A stretch of DNA of 64,000 nucleotides from assembly GCF_014502795.1 (NCBI RefSeq), contig NZ_JACVHF010000003.1, positions 62,001 to 126,000 on the forward strand, given 5' to 3'. Made by a program: the position numbers and the translations under genes. This document shows positions 8,183 through 18,253 of this stretch, one piece after another; position 1 is the first letter of the stretch; each line of letters opens with the position of its first letter. The DNA is from Heliobacterium chlorum. Lineage in GTDB: Bacteria > Bacillota > Desulfitobacteriia > Heliobacteriales > Heliobacteriaceae. A model generated the notes under the pieces. It saw nothing but the letters and a program-made list of their open reading frames with translations. It made no database searches and was not told the origin of the DNA.

Positions 8183-8564
8183 TCCTAATCCCCCTACGGT
8201 GATGTTTTATCATATGTTTATCATACTGATTTAGGACAGACCGTAAAGATGATATTAATTTATAAATACATTCTAAATAAACTATACAAGAGTAATATAA
8301 GAAATCTAGCCGTTTTAACTTAAAATATCTCACTCAAAGGCCATCTTTTCCATTAAAAATATAATCGTTTTGATAAGCAACAAAAATCACTTATGTTGCA
8401 AAATCCACTGATTGTACAATGTGTTTAGTCAATAATCCATAGTCTTAATAATGATAGATTTTTCAGACTAGCAATCAACAGTACGTAAGCCTCGAAAATA
8501 GAAAATTTTCCGTCGAGAAAGAAAGAAGTCCGGCACAGGTCCGGACAATTCCTTTGTCTACAAT
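8183..8564. other. AT-rich intergenic stretch without a recognised gene
   Basis: About 380 nt of low-GC sequence. I see no open frame with a ribosome site. An imperfect hairpin lies at 8491-8517 (CTCGA/TCGAG arms) and a terminator at 8528-8546. Confidence 0.5.
8521..8546 (-). terminator. Terminator of the 45-codon gene
   Basis: Arms GTCCGG (8528-8533) and CCGGAC (8541-8546). On the minus strand a pyrimidine-rich tract follows, 19 nt after the stop. Confidence 0.6.
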
Positions 8565-8702
8565 CTAGACGTCCCCTTCATCCCAGGACAATTTCGTGAC
8601 TTTGGTAAGATCGCCCTTCTGTTCTTCATGTCGACTAGCACGGGCATTTAGCGCTGCATCTTCATCTCCCGGTGCAATAGTGGGTTTATTACTTTCTGCC
8701 AT
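8565..8702 (-). CDS. Small acidic 45-aa protein
   Basis: A 45-codon frame from ATG at 8702 to TAG at 8565, beginning MAESNKPTIAPGDED and ending KLSWDEGDV. It is hydrophilic, acidic and has no cysteine or membrane part. The ribosome site is excellent (AGGAGG, 8 nt before ATG) and a hairpin terminator follows, which together make a real gene likely despite its size. I do not recognise the family; an acid-rich small protein of a spore former could be a spore component, but nothing proves it. Confidence 0.6.
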   Translation of the reverse strand: MAESNKPTIAPGDEDAALNARASRHEEQKGDLTKVTKLSWDEGDV

Positions 8703-8822
8703 TCAGAACACCTCCTGATGGTCATTATCTTAAGCATTAAGAAATTTATTCTACAAAATTTTAGATAAACATGGGACATAATAAAAAATAGTCTCTCTTA
8801 CCGAGTTCACAGCTAATAATGT

Positions 8823-8860
8823 AAGAAGGCTGATCCAAACGTTTTTGGATCAGCCTTCTT
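8823..8860 (-). terminator. Terminator of leuS
   Basis: A perfect 17-bp stem (8823-8839 with 8844-8860) just after the leuS stop. Confidence 0.85.
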
Positions 8861-8865
8861 ATTAA

Positions 8866-11376
8866 TCACTTCACTACAATATTGATGAGCTTATTCGGAA
8901 CTGTAATGACCTTTACCACATTCTTTCCGGCGATCAGTTCCTGAACCCGGTTGTTCTCGAGAGCTTTCGCTTTCAGTGTCTCCCCATCAAGACCGTTTGG
9001 CAGTTGTAGTTTCTCACGTACTTTCCCGTTGATCTGGACGACCACTTCCACTTCATCGCGAACTAGCGACTTTTCATCAAAGCCAGGCCATGCCTGCTTA
9101 TATACAGAATCGCCGCCGCCCAACTCTTGCCATAGTTCTTCACAGATGTGCGGGGCGAAGGGCGCTAAGATGAGGACTAGTCGGGCCAGGGCATCCTTGA
9201 CCAACGGCAGGTTCTGCTGGTCAAGGGAAACTTTATCTTTGTATTGATAGAGGGCATTGACCATCTCCATGATGGTCGATACAGCCGTGTTAAAGTTAAA
9301 GCGCTGGCCGATATCCTCGCCAACCTTTTTCACGGAGTAGTGGGAAATACGGACCAACTCACGGTCATCTCCGCTTAGATCCTGCAGCTCGGGGCTGTCG
9401 ATGATGAGATTTGGCACGTTGGCAAATTGATCTCCGTAGGTTTGAAGGAGACGCCAAACACGGTGCAGGAAGCGGTGAGCCCCTTCGACGCCGCGGTCAC
9501 TCCATTCCAGATCTCGTTCCGGAGGTGCCGCGAAGAGGATGAACAGGCGGGCCGTGTCGGCGCCATACTTTGCGATGATCTCTTCGGGACTAACGGTGTT
9601 CCCTTTTGATTTAGACATCTTCGAACCGCCCATGAGAACCATACCCTGGGTGAGCAGGTTTTCAAAGGGTTCTTCCACGCTAACGATCTTCAAGTCATAA
9701 AGGACTTTGGTGAAGAAACGAGCATACATCAGGTGTAAGATGGCATGTTCGACGCCGCCAATATACTGATCGACGTTCATCCAGTAGTCGGTATCTTCTT
9801 TCCGGACGGCGAATTCATTGTCTTTAGGCGAACAGTAACGCAAGAAATACCAGCTTGAGCAGACAAAGGTGTCCATCGTATCGGTCTCACGACGGCCTTG
9901 GCCTCCGCATTGGGGACAAGTGCACTCGTGGAAGTCAGGTCGAGTGGTCAAGGGAGATTCTCCAGAAGGTGAAAACTTCACATCTGTCGGCAACATAACC
10001 GGCAGTTGCTCATCCGGTACGGGAACCTCGCCGCATTTTTCACAGTAGACAATGGGAATGGGAGCTCCCCAATAGCGTTGCCGCGAGATGAGCCAGTCGC
10101 GCAAGCGGTAGTTGACCTTACGCTTGCCCTTCCCTTCTGTTTCAATCTTATCGGCAATGACGTTCAGTGCCTTCGTATTGACGAGGCCGTCAAACTCACC
10201 AGAGTTGACCAATTGTCCCTCTTCCTCGAAAGCGCGATCCATCTCTTCGACGACTAAATTGTCCACGCCTTCCGGCTGGATGACCACTTTCATAGGGATG
10301 TTGTATTTGGTGGCAAATTCAAAATCTCGTTGGTCGTGAGCGGGCACACCCATGACGGCGCCAGTTCCATAATCGAAGAGTACATAGTTGGCCAGCCAGA
10401 TAGCGACCTTCTCGCCTGTCAATGGGTTGATACAGTAATGACCGGTAAAGATGCCTTCTTTTTCAGCATCTGTCGCAGTGCGATCGATTTCACTCTGGCT
10501 GAGGACTTTTTTAATAAAATTCCGCAGGTTCCCTTCATTGGGATTGCCGGAGACAAGGGTTTCTACCAAGGGATGTTCCGGCGCCAGCACGAGATAGGTT
10601 ACGCCGAAGATGGTATCTTGGCGGGTGGTGTAAACAGTAATCTTATCGAAATCGCCCTTCTGTTCTACCAATGGAAAGTCCGCCTCGACCCCTTCAGAAC
10701 GGCCGATCCAATTCTCTTGCATGGTCTTTACCTTATCGGGCCAACCAGGCAGCTTATTCAGATCATCCAAAAGGCGCTGCGCATAGTCAGTGATGCGGAA
10801 AAACCACTGGGCTAAGGCTTTTTTCTCTACCTGGCTGTCGCAGCGCTCACAGAGGCCGTCAACGACCTGCTCGTTGGCCAGAACGGTAGCGCAGGAAGGG
10901 CACCAATTCACATGGGCCTTTTTCTTATAAGCCAGTCCGGATTTATAGAGCTGTAAGAAGAGCCATTGAGTCCACTTATAATAATCGGGATGACAGGTGG
11001 CCACTTCCCGATCCCAGTCGTAGGAAATACCCATAGTCTGCAATTGCCGACGCATGTTAGCGATGTTGCTCCAGGTCCAGTCGGCTGGAGGCACGTTGTG
11101 CTTGATGGCAGCGTTTTCTGCAGGCAGTCCGAAGGCATCCCAGCCCATGGGATGCAGCACGTTAAAGCCTTCCATGGTCTTAAAGCGGGCGATGACATCA
11201 CCAATGGAATAGACTCTCACATGGCCCATATGCAAGTTTCCTGATGGATAAGGGAACATTTCCAAGCAGTAGTACTTAGGCTTGTCCCCCTCTTGTTTTA
11301 GTTTGAACATATCCCTTTCGGCCCATTGTTTTTGCCATTTCGTCTCAATCTGCTGGTAATCGTATCTCTCTTGCAT
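8866..11376 (-). CDS. leuS: Leucyl-tRNA synthetase
   Basis: An 836-aa class I synthetase that charges tRNA-Leu. The HIGH motif is in [11 protein letters not shown] near residue 45 and KMSKS is in [12 protein letters not shown] near 575. Between them lie a CxxC zinc-type element ([10 protein letters not shown] with LCERCDSQ) and the CP1 editing domain ([12 protein letters not shown] and [12 protein letters not shown]). A longer frame starts at 11655, but its extra 93 residues are the translated T-box leader. The ATG at 11376 ([11 protein letters not shown]) has TAGGAGG upstream and gives the normal length. Confidence 0.98.
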   Translation of the reverse strand: MQERYDYQQIETKWQKQWAERDMFKLKQEGDKPKYYCLEMFPYPSGNLHMGHVRVYSIGDVIARFKTMEGFNVLHPMGWDAFGLPAENAAIKHNVPPADWTWSNIANMRRQLQTMGISYDWDREVATCHPDYYKWTQWLFLQLYKSGLAYKKKAHVNWCPSCATVLANEQVVDGLCERCDSQVEKKALAQWFFRITDYAQRLLDDLNKLPGWPDKVKTMQENWIGRSEGVEADFPLVEQKGDFDKITVYTTRQDTIFGVTYLVLAPEHPLVETLVSGNPNEGNLRNFIKKVLSQSEIDRTATDAEKEGIFTGHYCINPLTGEKVAIWLANYVLFDYGTGAVMGVPAHDQRDFEFATKYNIPMKVVIQPEGVDNLVVEEMDRAFEEEGQLVNSGEFDGLVNTKALNVIADKIETEGKGKRKVNYRLRDWLISRQRYWGAPIPIVYCEKCGEVPVPDEQLPVMLPTDVKFSPSGESPLTTRPDFHECTCPQCGGQGRRETDTMDTFVCSSWYFLRYCSPKDNEFAVRKEDTDYWMNVDQYIGGVEHAILHLMYARFFTKVLYDLKIVSVEEPFENLLTQGMVLMGGSKMSKSKGNTVSPEEIIAKYGADTARLFILFAAPPERDLEWSDRGVEGAHRFLHRVWRLLQTYGDQFANVPNLIIDSPELQDLSGDDRELVRISHYSVKKVGEDIGQRFNFNTAVSTIMEMVNALYQYKDKVSLDQQNLPLVKDALARLVLILAPFAPHICEELWQELGGGDSVYKQAWPGFDEKSLVRDEVEVVVQINGKVREKLQLPNGLDGETLKAKALENNRVQELIAGKNVVKVITVPNKLINIVVK

Positions 11377-11672
11377 CCTGACTGTAATCCTCCTAAAAAC
11401 CAAGTAAACCTTTCCGCCCGCTATGGGACGAAAAGGTTTTTTCCGCGATACCACCCAAGTTGACGCCCCAAACAGATCAGGGTAACGTCCTCTCATCAGG
11501 GATAACGGACCTTCCGGCAAAGCTTGGCAGGTAAAGACCTTTTCGCTTTGCAACTCCCGGGCGAGATTCAATCGCCTCTTCCCTGCCTCGCACCATCCGG
11601 CAGGTCTCTGAAGGAAGAGTCTCGATCTACTGCTCCCGTTCTTCGCTGTTACCATAATAAACAGATGTATAT
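11377..11672 (-). promoter_or_regulatory. T-box leader of leuS
   Basis: A leader of about 295 nt. The core T-box motif reads TGGGTGGTATCGCGG (11457-11443, minus strand), followed by a terminator hairpin (11405-11442) with a T run. A CTC leucine codon at 11565-11563 sits in a GAATCTC context and is the likely specifier. Uncharged tRNA-Leu should pair with specifier and T-box, giving read-through into leuS. Confidence 0.9.
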
Positions 11673-11679
11673 GTTACAT

Positions 11680-11707
11680 ATTATATACATTTTCCGCGAA
11701 AATGCAA
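11680..11707 (-). promoter_or_regulatory. Promoter of the leuS T-box transcript
   Basis: On the minus strand TTGCAT (11707-11702), a 16-nt spacer and TATAAT (11685-11680). Confidence 0.65.
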
Positions 11708-11715
11708 TTTGTTCA

Positions 11716-12351
11716 TTACTTTTGAGTTCGTTCTGCCTTGCCGTCTTTAAATTTGTGCCAGAGCCACCAGACGCCTAATGCTGCGATGATGGCAATGATG
11801 ACGATATCCAGATCATGGCCGTACTTACGGATAGACTGCCAGTTTTCTCCCAGCACAAAGCCGATATAGGCTAAAGCATAACACCAGGGAAAAGAACCGA
11901 CGATGGTGTAGACAGTGAATTTCTTGATGTCCACCTTAGCGATACCGGCTGGCAGTGAGATAAAAGTACGGATAACCGGCAAGATACGGCTAAAAAAGAT
12001 GGCCACTTCACCATGACGCTGAAACCACCGTTGAGCCATGTCAAATTCCTTGCGGGAGATGAACCAGCCGAAATATTTGAATAAAAACTCTTCTCCTAAA
12101 GCCCGGCCGGCATAGTAAGCAGCCCAGGAACCGATGACGTTGCCCACAGTGCCAGCGACAGCCGCCCCAAAGAGGGTGATAGATCCTTGATAAGCCATGA
12201 AGCCAGCCATGGGCATAATGATTTCCGACGGCAAGGGGATGCAGGCACTCTCTATAGCCATACCGATGACGATACCAGGGTAACCAAAACCATTTAAGTA
12301 AGTGACGATCTGAGTTAAAAAAACCTCGATGACTTTGATTAGTTCACTCAA
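11716..12351 (-). CDS. DedA-family membrane protein
   Basis: A 211-aa polytopic membrane protein of the DedA/VTT family, which includes undecaprenyl-phosphate and phospholipid flippases. Hallmarks are ESACIPLPSEIIMPMAGF near residue 33, the GxxxG-type NVIGSWAAYYAGR, and FSRILPVIRTFISLPAG with the functional arginines. It starts with TTG after AAGGAGA. It follows the methyltransferase gene by 39 nt in the same direction. Confidence 0.93.
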   Translation of the reverse strand: MSELIKVIEVFLTQIVTYLNGFGYPGIVIGMAIESACIPLPSEIIMPMAGFMAYQGSITLFGAAVAGTVGNVIGSWAAYYAGRALGEEFLFKYFGWFISRKEFDMAQRWFQRHGEVAIFFSRILPVIRTFISLPAGIAKVDIKKFTVYTIVGSFPWCYALAYIGFVLGENWQSIRKYGHDLDIVIIAIIAALGVWWLWHKFKDGKAERTQK

Positions 12352-12390
12352 CAGCGACTCTCCTTGTTTGCTTGTGATAATTTTTCGCTA

Positions 12391-13143
12391 TTATTCAAAG
12401 GGCTTTCGAACGATCAGATAGTAACGCTCACTGTTCACCAGGGGCGGATTACCGTTTATATCGCCGTAGAGTCCGACTAGTTCTAATCGGGCATCTTTGA
12501 CAGCTGACTCGATCTCTTCTTTTGAATACCACACCTGCCTGTGGGATTCTTCAAAACGCTCGTACAGACCGTCGGGGCGAGCGACGAAAAAGACTAGATC
12601 CATCTCTACAGCCCGCTCGTTCAAAACATAATTATTTGACCAAAAATAGGCCAGATCCTGCTGAATGTCTGTAAAACTTTCATTGCCTAAAACCTGGGCC
12701 ACTTTATGCTCGCTATGCAGATCCGCCACAAAGAGACCGCCAGGGTTCAGCACCTGAGCAATGCGGGTCATGACCCAGTTGAGATCATTCGCTGATTCAA
12801 GATAGTTCAGACTGTCAAGGAAACAGACGACGGCGTCCACTTTCCGAGGATACTCCAGTTGACGCATGTCCTGGCAGAGAAGCAATAGTTGGGATGTTTC
12901 CAAATAATCTTCCAGTCGGTCGGCACAAAGGGCGAGCATGTCTGGAGACATGTCGATGCCTACCGTTTTGTAGCCCCGCTTGAGCAATCGCTCTGTAATG
13001 GCTCCGGTACCACAAGCCAGATCGATAACCGTCTTCGGTTGTAAGCCAAATCGCCGAAAGGCTTTTTCTGTGAATTCGATCCAATCTTCATAATTTACAT
13101 CGGCCATGAGCCGATCGTAGACGCCAGCCATCAGTTCATACAT
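12391..13143 (-). CDS. Class I SAM-dependent methyltransferase
   Basis: A 250-aa methyltransferase. The SAM-binding motif I is VIDLACGTGAITERLL (about residues 39-54), motif II ends in GIDMSPDML, and VDAVVCFLDSLNYL matches the acidic post-motif. The C-terminal half with RPDGLYERFEESHRQVW is typical of the YqeM/CapA-like group of small-molecule methyltransferases, whose substrate is unknown. It is probably co-transcribed with dedA. The start at 13143 follows ACGGAG; the Met at residue 5 is possible. Confidence 0.85.
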   Translation of the reverse strand: MYELMAGVYDRLMADVNYEDWIEFTEKAFRRFGLQPKTVIDLACGTGAITERLLKRGYKTVGIDMSPDMLALCADRLEDYLETSQLLLLCQDMRQLEYPRKVDAVVCFLDSLNYLESANDLNWVMTRIAQVLNPGGLFVADLHSEHKVAQVLGNESFTDIQQDLAYFWSNNYVLNERAVEMDLVFFVARPDGLYERFEESHRQVWYSKEEIESAVKDARLELVGLYGDINGNPPLVNSERYYLIVRKPFE

Positions 13144-13292
13144 ATAGCTTCAACTCCGTTGAAAACTTAAGCTCATCCCTAATTCGTAAGGTTAGTCGAC
13201 ACGCCTTTATACTAAACCATTTCGACCGTTTTCGCATCCCTCTAGTTAAAAAAGCTTCAGCTTCCTGTAACTTGTCCCTTTCTTCCAAAAAG

Positions 13293-13325
13293 AAAAACCT
13301 CGAGACAGTAAATCCCGAGGTCTTT
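13293..13325 (-). terminator. Terminator of the nucleoside ABC importer operon
   Basis: Arms ACCTCGAGA/TCCCGAGGT (13298-13306 and 13314-13322) with a T run on the minus strand, 60 nt after the last permease gene. Confidence 0.75.
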
Positions 13326-13383
13326 CCCCATATTCTACTCGCTCTTCTTCGCATTGGACTAAAAGTTCTATGCGAATGTTCTT

Positions 13384-14316
13384 CTACCGTTCTTCCCGGT
13401 TATAGGGTATGCTCAAGGCTTCCGGCGACGCCACCCGCCGGGTCTTCGTCTCCCGGGTTACTACGATGAGAACGGCGATGGTAAATATGTAAGGCAACAT
13501 CTTTAAGAAGAACGATGGAATTTGTATCCCTATCGTCTGCATAGTAAAGCCCATTACATCGATGGTTCCGAAAAAGAAGCTACCTAGAAAGGCGCGTAAG
13601 GGGTTCCATGTGCCGAAGATGACCAGAGCAACGGCGATCCAGCCGCGGCCGGCGGTCATGTTTTCCAACCAAGAGGGAGCATAGGCTAATGAGAGGTATG
13701 CTCCAGCTGCCCCGGCCAGCATGCCTCCGGCGATAACACAGGCATAACGGATAGCGAATACGTTGATTCCCGCTGCGTCAGCGGCTGCCGGGTTTTCTCC
13801 GACAGCCCGGAGTTCTAAACCGGTCTTGGTACGGTACAAAAAGAACCAGAGGATAAAGATGAGCCCGTAACTGATATAGACAAGTGCGTCATGTTTGAAT
13901 AGGATATCGCCAATCCAAGGGATCTCGCTCAGTCCGGCGATCGGGATGGGTTTAAAGGTGTCTGTCAATGGTACGCCGATCAGGTCTTTACCGAGAAAGC
14001 CGCTGAGGCCAGTGCCAAAGATGGTCAAAGCCAGGCCGCTCACAACCTGATTGGCCCGCAAGGTGATGCTCAAAAAAGCGTGGATCAAAGCCATCAAGCC
14101 ACCTGCCACAATGGCCATCAGCAGCCCCATCCACTGGTTATGCGTACTCATAGTAACCATAAAGCCTGTCACCGCACCGACGAGCATCATCCCTTCCACA
14201 CCCAGGTTCAAAATGCCCGCCCGTTCCGTCAGAATCTCTCCTAATGCGGCAAAGAGAATGGGCGTGCCGGCGACGACGCCGGTGCTTAACAGCGCGAGCC
14301 ATATGGATTGTTCCAT
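13384..14316 (-). CDS. ABC importer permease, BMP/nucleoside type (second permease)
   Basis: A 310-aa permease of the BPD_transp_2 family, with eight to ten helices. It matches the YufQ/NupQ-type partner: LTERAGILNLGVEGMML near residue 27 and NPAAADAAGINVFAIRY around 190 are family landmarks. It is the last gene of the operon and starts 1 nt after the stop of the first permease gene. With that permease it forms the channel for nucleosides or related compounds. Confidence 0.92.
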   Translation of the reverse strand: MEQSIWLALLSTGVVAGTPILFAALGEILTERAGILNLGVEGMMLVGAVTGFMVTMSTHNQWMGLLMAIVAGGLMALIHAFLSITLRANQVVSGLALTIFGTGLSGFLGKDLIGVPLTDTFKPIPIAGLSEIPWIGDILFKHDALVYISYGLIFILWFFLYRTKTGLELRAVGENPAAADAAGINVFAIRYACVIAGGMLAGAAGAYLSLAYAPSWLENMTAGRGWIAVALVIFGTWNPLRAFLGSFFFGTIDVMGFTMQTIGIQIPSFFLKMLPYIFTIAVLIVVTRETKTRRVASPEALSIPYNREER

Positions 14317-15399
14317 CTATTTGCCTCCCTTTTCTCCCCGTACTAGGCGGTAGTTGACAAAAATTTCGCCTCCGACGACGAAAAACAGGATAGCACCTTG
14401 AAGCATGGAGACCGTCGTCGATGAAAAGCCGCTCGTTTGAATGCTGTAGCCGCCGACGAGCATACCGCCAAAGATCACCGAAACGAGCACGATAGCCGCC
14501 GGGTGCAAGCGAGCCAACCAAGCGATGATGATGGCCGAATAGCCGTAGCCGGGAGAGATGCCATGCTGCAGGCGTTGGGTAATAGCCGAAACCTCGGTCA
14601 TGCCGGCGAGGCCCGCTAAACCGCCGCTGATAAACATGACCAGCAAAATATTTTTGACGTAATTCATACCGGCGTAACGGGCAGCTGCCGGACTTTCCCC
14701 GCTGACCCGGATTTCAAAGCCCCATCGGGTGTAGTTTAAGACGATGTAAAGGAGCAGTGCCACTACCACACCGAAGACCAGACCCATGTGAATGCGGCTT
14801 GTTCCTAAGGTGGGCAAGATAGCTCCTTCGGTGAACTGAGGGGAGATGGGGAAGTTGAAGGATTTAGGATCTTTCCAGGGTCCTACCACGAGGTAATCGA
14901 CCCATAAGATAGCGATGTAGTTCATCAACAATGTGGTGATCGTCTCATTGACTTTGAAATAAGCCCGGGGAATAGCGGGCAGCAGCCCCCAAAGACCACC
15001 GGCCAAAAAGCCCGCTACCATCATCGCTGGCAGGAGCTGATAAGCCGGCCAGTCTGGGAATGTCAAGGCCGCCCAAGTAGCTCCAAAGGCGCCCATATAC
15101 AATTGTCCCTCAGCACCGATGTTCCAAAGCTGCATGCGAAAGGCGATCGACAAGCCCAGTGCACAGATCAGCAAGGGGATCGATTTGACGATCGTCTCGG
15201 AAATTCCGTAAGCAGAACCAAAAGCCCCATCGAACATTAACAGATAGACCTCCAGTGGGTCTTTCCCGGTCAATGCGATAAACAGGCCTGTGAAGATCAA
15301 TCCGATGACGACGGAGAGGACAGGGACCATTACCAAGACTAGATTCGACGTGGTCTCTCGCTTTTCAAAATGCCAACGGCTAAACGAACCATTACCCAT
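14317..15399 (-). CDS. ABC importer permease, BMP/nucleoside type (first permease)
   Basis: A 360-aa BPD_transp_2 permease like YufP/NupP. Landmarks are FRMQLWNIGAEGQLYMGAF near residue 86 and SPAAARYAGMNYVKNILLV around 235. The N-terminal Lys/Arg-rich segment is followed by a first helix at about residues 20-45. It overlaps the ATPase gene end by 8 nt, indicating translational coupling. Confidence 0.92.
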   Translation of the reverse strand: MGNGSFSRWHFEKRETTSNLVLVMVPVLSVVIGLIFTGLFIALTGKDPLEVYLLMFDGAFGSAYGISETIVKSIPLLICALGLSIAFRMQLWNIGAEGQLYMGAFGATWAALTFPDWPAYQLLPAMMVAGFLAGGLWGLLPAIPRAYFKVNETITTLLMNYIAILWVDYLVVGPWKDPKSFNFPISPQFTEGAILPTLGTSRIHMGLVFGVVVALLLYIVLNYTRWGFEIRVSGESPAAARYAGMNYVKNILLVMFISGGLAGLAGMTEVSAITQRLQHGISPGYGYSAIIIAWLARLHPAAIVLVSVIFGGMLVGGYSIQTSGFSSTTVSMLQGAILFFVVGGEIFVNYRLVRGEKGGK

Positions 15400-16900
15400 G
15401 GGCAGCCATCCTTTTCCCGGCCATCATCAAGCCGACATCTTCGAAGGTTGTCTTATGGGGATCGACCACACCCATGACCTCGCCGCCGTGGAGCACAGCA
15501 AGCCGATCTGACAAAGCAAAGAGTTCTTCTAATTCTTCAGAAATGAGCAAGACAGCAGCTCCCCGATCGCGCTCCTGCAGCAGCAGGCTTCGAATCGTCT
15601 CCATGGCGCCCACATCCAATCCTCTCATGGGATACATAGTGACGATCAGCCGTGGTTTACCCGATATTTCCCGCCCCAAAAGGAGCTTCTGCAAGTTGCC
15701 TCCAGAAAGCATTTTGACCGGGTTTTTCGGATTCGGTACTTTAATATCGTATTTTTTAATGACCTCTGCCGTTTCTTGGGCCACTTGTTTCCAATTGATA
15801 AACCCGCTAGGCATCTTTTGGACACCTTTCAGCAGATAATTTTCCATGGCATTTAAATTGGGTACCAGGCCTGTTCCCAAGCGATCTTCTGGAACATAAC
15901 TGACACCGGCCTGGATCATTTGTTTGGGCGAAGCCAGGGTCAAGTCATTTCCGTCAACTTTCTTTTGGCCTCTTTCAATAGCCCGGAGGCCCGCCACTAC
16001 TTCGGCCAATTCCCGCTGACCGTTTCCCGCTACGCCGGCAATCCCTACGATTTCGCCGCCGTAGATATCCAAGTTGATCTCTTTTAAAGCGAATTGGCCT
16101 CGGTTTCCCAGAGCCGATAGGTTATGTAATTCCAACACTTTCGAGCTGCGGTTGACTGGATTTTTCACCGTCTCAAGCATCACCGGCCGGCCGACCATCA
16201 TGCGGGTCAGTTCCATTTCGCTCGTTTCTTTGGTGCGAACCGTTCCGACGGAGCGTCCACCCCGCAAGACTGTGATCGCATCAGTGTGAGCCAAGACCTC
16301 ACTCAGTTTGTGAGAGATAACGATGATGGCTTTTCCTAGGTCAGCCATTTTTCGCAGTGTCTTATAGAGGTCTTTGGCCTCTTGCGGCGTTAGTACCGCC
16401 GTGGGCTCATCGAGAATGAGAATCTCGGCGCCCCGAAAAAGGATTTTGACGATTTCCGCCCGCTGCTGCTCGCCCACCGATAGTTGCCAGATCGGGGAAT
16501 CGGGTTGAATGTGCAGGCCATATTCCCGGCTGAGTTGGGCTACGCTCTCATCGATCGATTTAAGATTGTAAACTTCTTTGATTCCCTTCAGCCCAAGAAT
16601 GATGTTCTCGGCCACCGTAAAAGGTTTGACTAATTTAAAGTGCTGGTGAACCATACCGATGCCATGGGCCACCGCATCCCGAGGAGATTGTAAATCTACA
16701 GGGTTGCCTTGGATCCGTATCTCCCCTTCATCAGGCCGGTAAAGCCCGGTGAGAATGCTCATCAAGGTGCTTTTGCCAGCTCCGTTTTCACCGAGTAAGG
16801 CGTGGATTTCTCCGGCTTTGACGGAAAAACTGACCCGATCATTGGCGAGAATCCCCGGAAACCGTTTTGTGATGTTGATCATTTCTACCATGTAGTCCAT
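15392..16900 (-). CDS. ABC importer ATPase (twin cassette), BMP/nucleoside type
   Basis: A 502-aa protein with two fused ATP-binding cassettes. The first has Walker A GENGAGKST, signature LSVGEQQRAEI and Walker B ILILDEPTAVL. The second is degenerate: GVAGNGQREL replaces Walker A and LSGGNLQKLLLGRE is the signature, then LIVTMYPMRGLDVGA instead of a normal Walker B. That asymmetry is usual for the RbsA/YufO group. Hairpins separate it from the upstream binding-protein gene. Confidence 0.93.
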   Translation of the reverse strand: MDYMVEMINITKRFPGILANDRVSFSVKAGEIHALLGENGAGKSTLMSILTGLYRPDEGEIRIQGNPVDLQSPRDAVAHGIGMVHQHFKLVKPFTVAENIILGLKGIKEVYNLKSIDESVAQLSREYGLHIQPDSPIWQLSVGEQQRAEIVKILFRGAEILILDEPTAVLTPQEAKDLYKTLRKMADLGKAIIVISHKLSEVLAHTDAITVLRGGRSVGTVRTKETSEMELTRMMVGRPVMLETVKNPVNRSSKVLELHNLSALGNRGQFALKEINLDIYGGEIVGIAGVAGNGQRELAEVVAGLRAIERGQKKVDGNDLTLASPKQMIQAGVSYVPEDRLGTGLVPNLNAMENYLLKGVQKMPSGFINWKQVAQETAEVIKKYDIKVPNPKNPVKMLSGGNLQKLLLGREISGKPRLIVTMYPMRGLDVGAMETIRSLLLQERDRGAAVLLISEELEELFALSDRLAVLHGGEVMGVVDPHKTTFEDVGLMMAGKRMAAHG

Positions 16901-16940
16901 TCCTTGCCACCCTACCCTTACGGTTCAGTTTACGGGACAG

Positions 16941-17003
16941 AGGCCTTTTTTGAAAAAGCCTCCAGATGGGAAGACCGCCTTGCCAAAAGGAAGGCGGCCT
17001 GCG
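16941..17003 (-). terminator. Paired hairpins between the binding-protein and ATPase genes
   Basis: Two stems: CCGCCTT/AAGGCGG (16975-16981 with 16991-16997) and AGGCC/AGCCT around a T-rich loop (16941-16961). They likely act as a partial terminator giving more binding protein than transporter. Confidence 0.55.
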
Positions 17004-17016
17004 GTCACTCTAGTAC

Positions 17017-18144
17017 TTATTGTTTGGCGCTGGGAATGGCTCCGTCTACACCTTGTACAAACCAATCAAATCCGAGCATTTCTTTGTCGGTCATCTTCTG
17101 ACCTTCCTGAACTTTCACTTGTCCTTGTTGGTCTTTGATGGGACCGGTAAAGACGTCCCACTGACCTTTCATGATAGTATCTTTTTTCTTCGCTACGAGT
17201 GCTTTGGTATCTTCGCTGACCATGGGACCAAAAGGCGCCAAGTCGATGATATTATCGCTCATCGGACCCCAGTATTGTTCAGTTTTCCAGGTCTTGTCCA
17301 TGACGGCTTTCACCGTTTTTACATAGTAGGGACCCCAGTTCCAAACGGGGCTAGTCAAAACAGCTTTCGGCGCAAACTTGCTCATGTCTGTGTTGTAGCC
17401 GATGCCAAACTTGCCTCTTTCCTCGGCAGCCTGCATCGGAGCCGGTGTATCCTGATGTTGGGCGATGACGTCGCAGTTTGCATCGAGGAGGCTCTTGGCA
17501 GCATCTTTTTCTTTGGCCGGATCATACCATGTATTCGTCCAGACGACTTTCACCGTGGCTTTGGGATTGACTTCTTTAACACCCAAGGTGAAGGCGTTAA
17601 TACCACGGATGACTTCGGGGATAGGCATAGCGGCTACATAACCGATCAGGTTGGTCTGGGTTTGTTTGCCGGCTACGAGACCAGAAAGATAACGGGCTTG
17701 ATATTCTCTGCCGAAGTATGTACCTACGTTATTGGCAGTCTTAAAGCCGGTTGCATGGAGGAAAACGACCTCGGGAAACTTCTTGGCCACTTTTTCTACA
17801 TAGTCCATATAGCCAAAGCTGGTGGCAAAGATGACCTTGTTGCCTTTAGATGCCAGTTCGGTTAATACCCGTTCAGCGTCGGCGCCTTCAGGAACTGATT
17901 CGACGACTGTCGTCTCTACGTTAGGCATTTCTTTGACCAGATACTGGCGACCTTGGTCGTGAGAGTAAGACCAACCAGCGTCACCAACAGGTCCCACATA
18001 GACAAAAGCCACTTTGATTTTATCTCCGCTGCCAGCTGCCGGTGCATTGCTAGCTTGTTTCCCGCCGCCGCAGCCGACAACAGCGACAGACAGGATCAGC
18101 AGAATGCTGAGGAACATGAATAAATACTTGCGCTTCAGTTTCAT
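17017..18144 (-). CDS. BMP-family nucleoside-binding lipoprotein
   Basis: A 375-aa binding protein of the BMP (PnrA/Med-like) family. The signal peptide ends in the lipobox VVGC (C25), so it is lipid-anchored outside the membrane. Then come KVAFVYVGPVGDAGWSYSHD and IGYVAAMPIPEVIRGINAF, both typical of the family. Relatives bind purine nucleosides or simple relatives. The start at 18144 is preferred to one 14 codons upstream because AAGGAGGAA lies 9-10 nt before it. Confidence 0.92.
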   Translation of the reverse strand: MKLKRKYLFMFLSILLILSVAVVGCGGGKQASNAPAAGSGDKIKVAFVYVGPVGDAGWSYSHDQGRQYLVKEMPNVETTVVESVPEGADAERVLTELASKGNKVIFATSFGYMDYVEKVAKKFPEVVFLHATGFKTANNVGTYFGREYQARYLSGLVAGKQTQTNLIGYVAAMPIPEVIRGINAFTLGVKEVNPKATVKVVWTNTWYDPAKEKDAAKSLLDANCDVIAQHQDTPAPMQAAEERGKFGIGYNTDMSKFAPKAVLTSPVWNWGPYYVKTVKAVMDKTWKTEQYWGPMSDNIIDLAPFGPMVSEDTKALVAKKKDTIMKGQWDVFTGPIKDQQGQVKVQEGQKMTDKEMLGFDWFVQGVDGAIPSAKQ

Positions 18145-18253
18145 TTCTCTGAATTCCTCCTTAATTTTTTCCTGTTTTTTAATCACCTAAGTCGCTCAAA
18201 CTTTCCTGCCTCCACGTCCACCCCCTCGATTTGTTCTTTGTGTAACATTCAAA

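Noticed and set aside
10330-10815. 161-codon plus-strand frame in leuS
   Set aside because: Shadow of the LeuS editing domain.
11377-11655. 93-residue N-terminal extension of LeuS
   Set aside because: The extra frame covers the T-box leader; the ATG at 11376 has a ribosome site and gives the normal protein length.
13136-13354. 72-codon minus-strand frame between the importer and methyltransferase genes
   Set aside because: It runs through the importer terminator and has no ribosome site.
17020-17865. 281-codon plus-strand frame in the nucleoside-binding protein gene
   Set aside because: Opposite-strand shadow of a well-supported lipoprotein gene.
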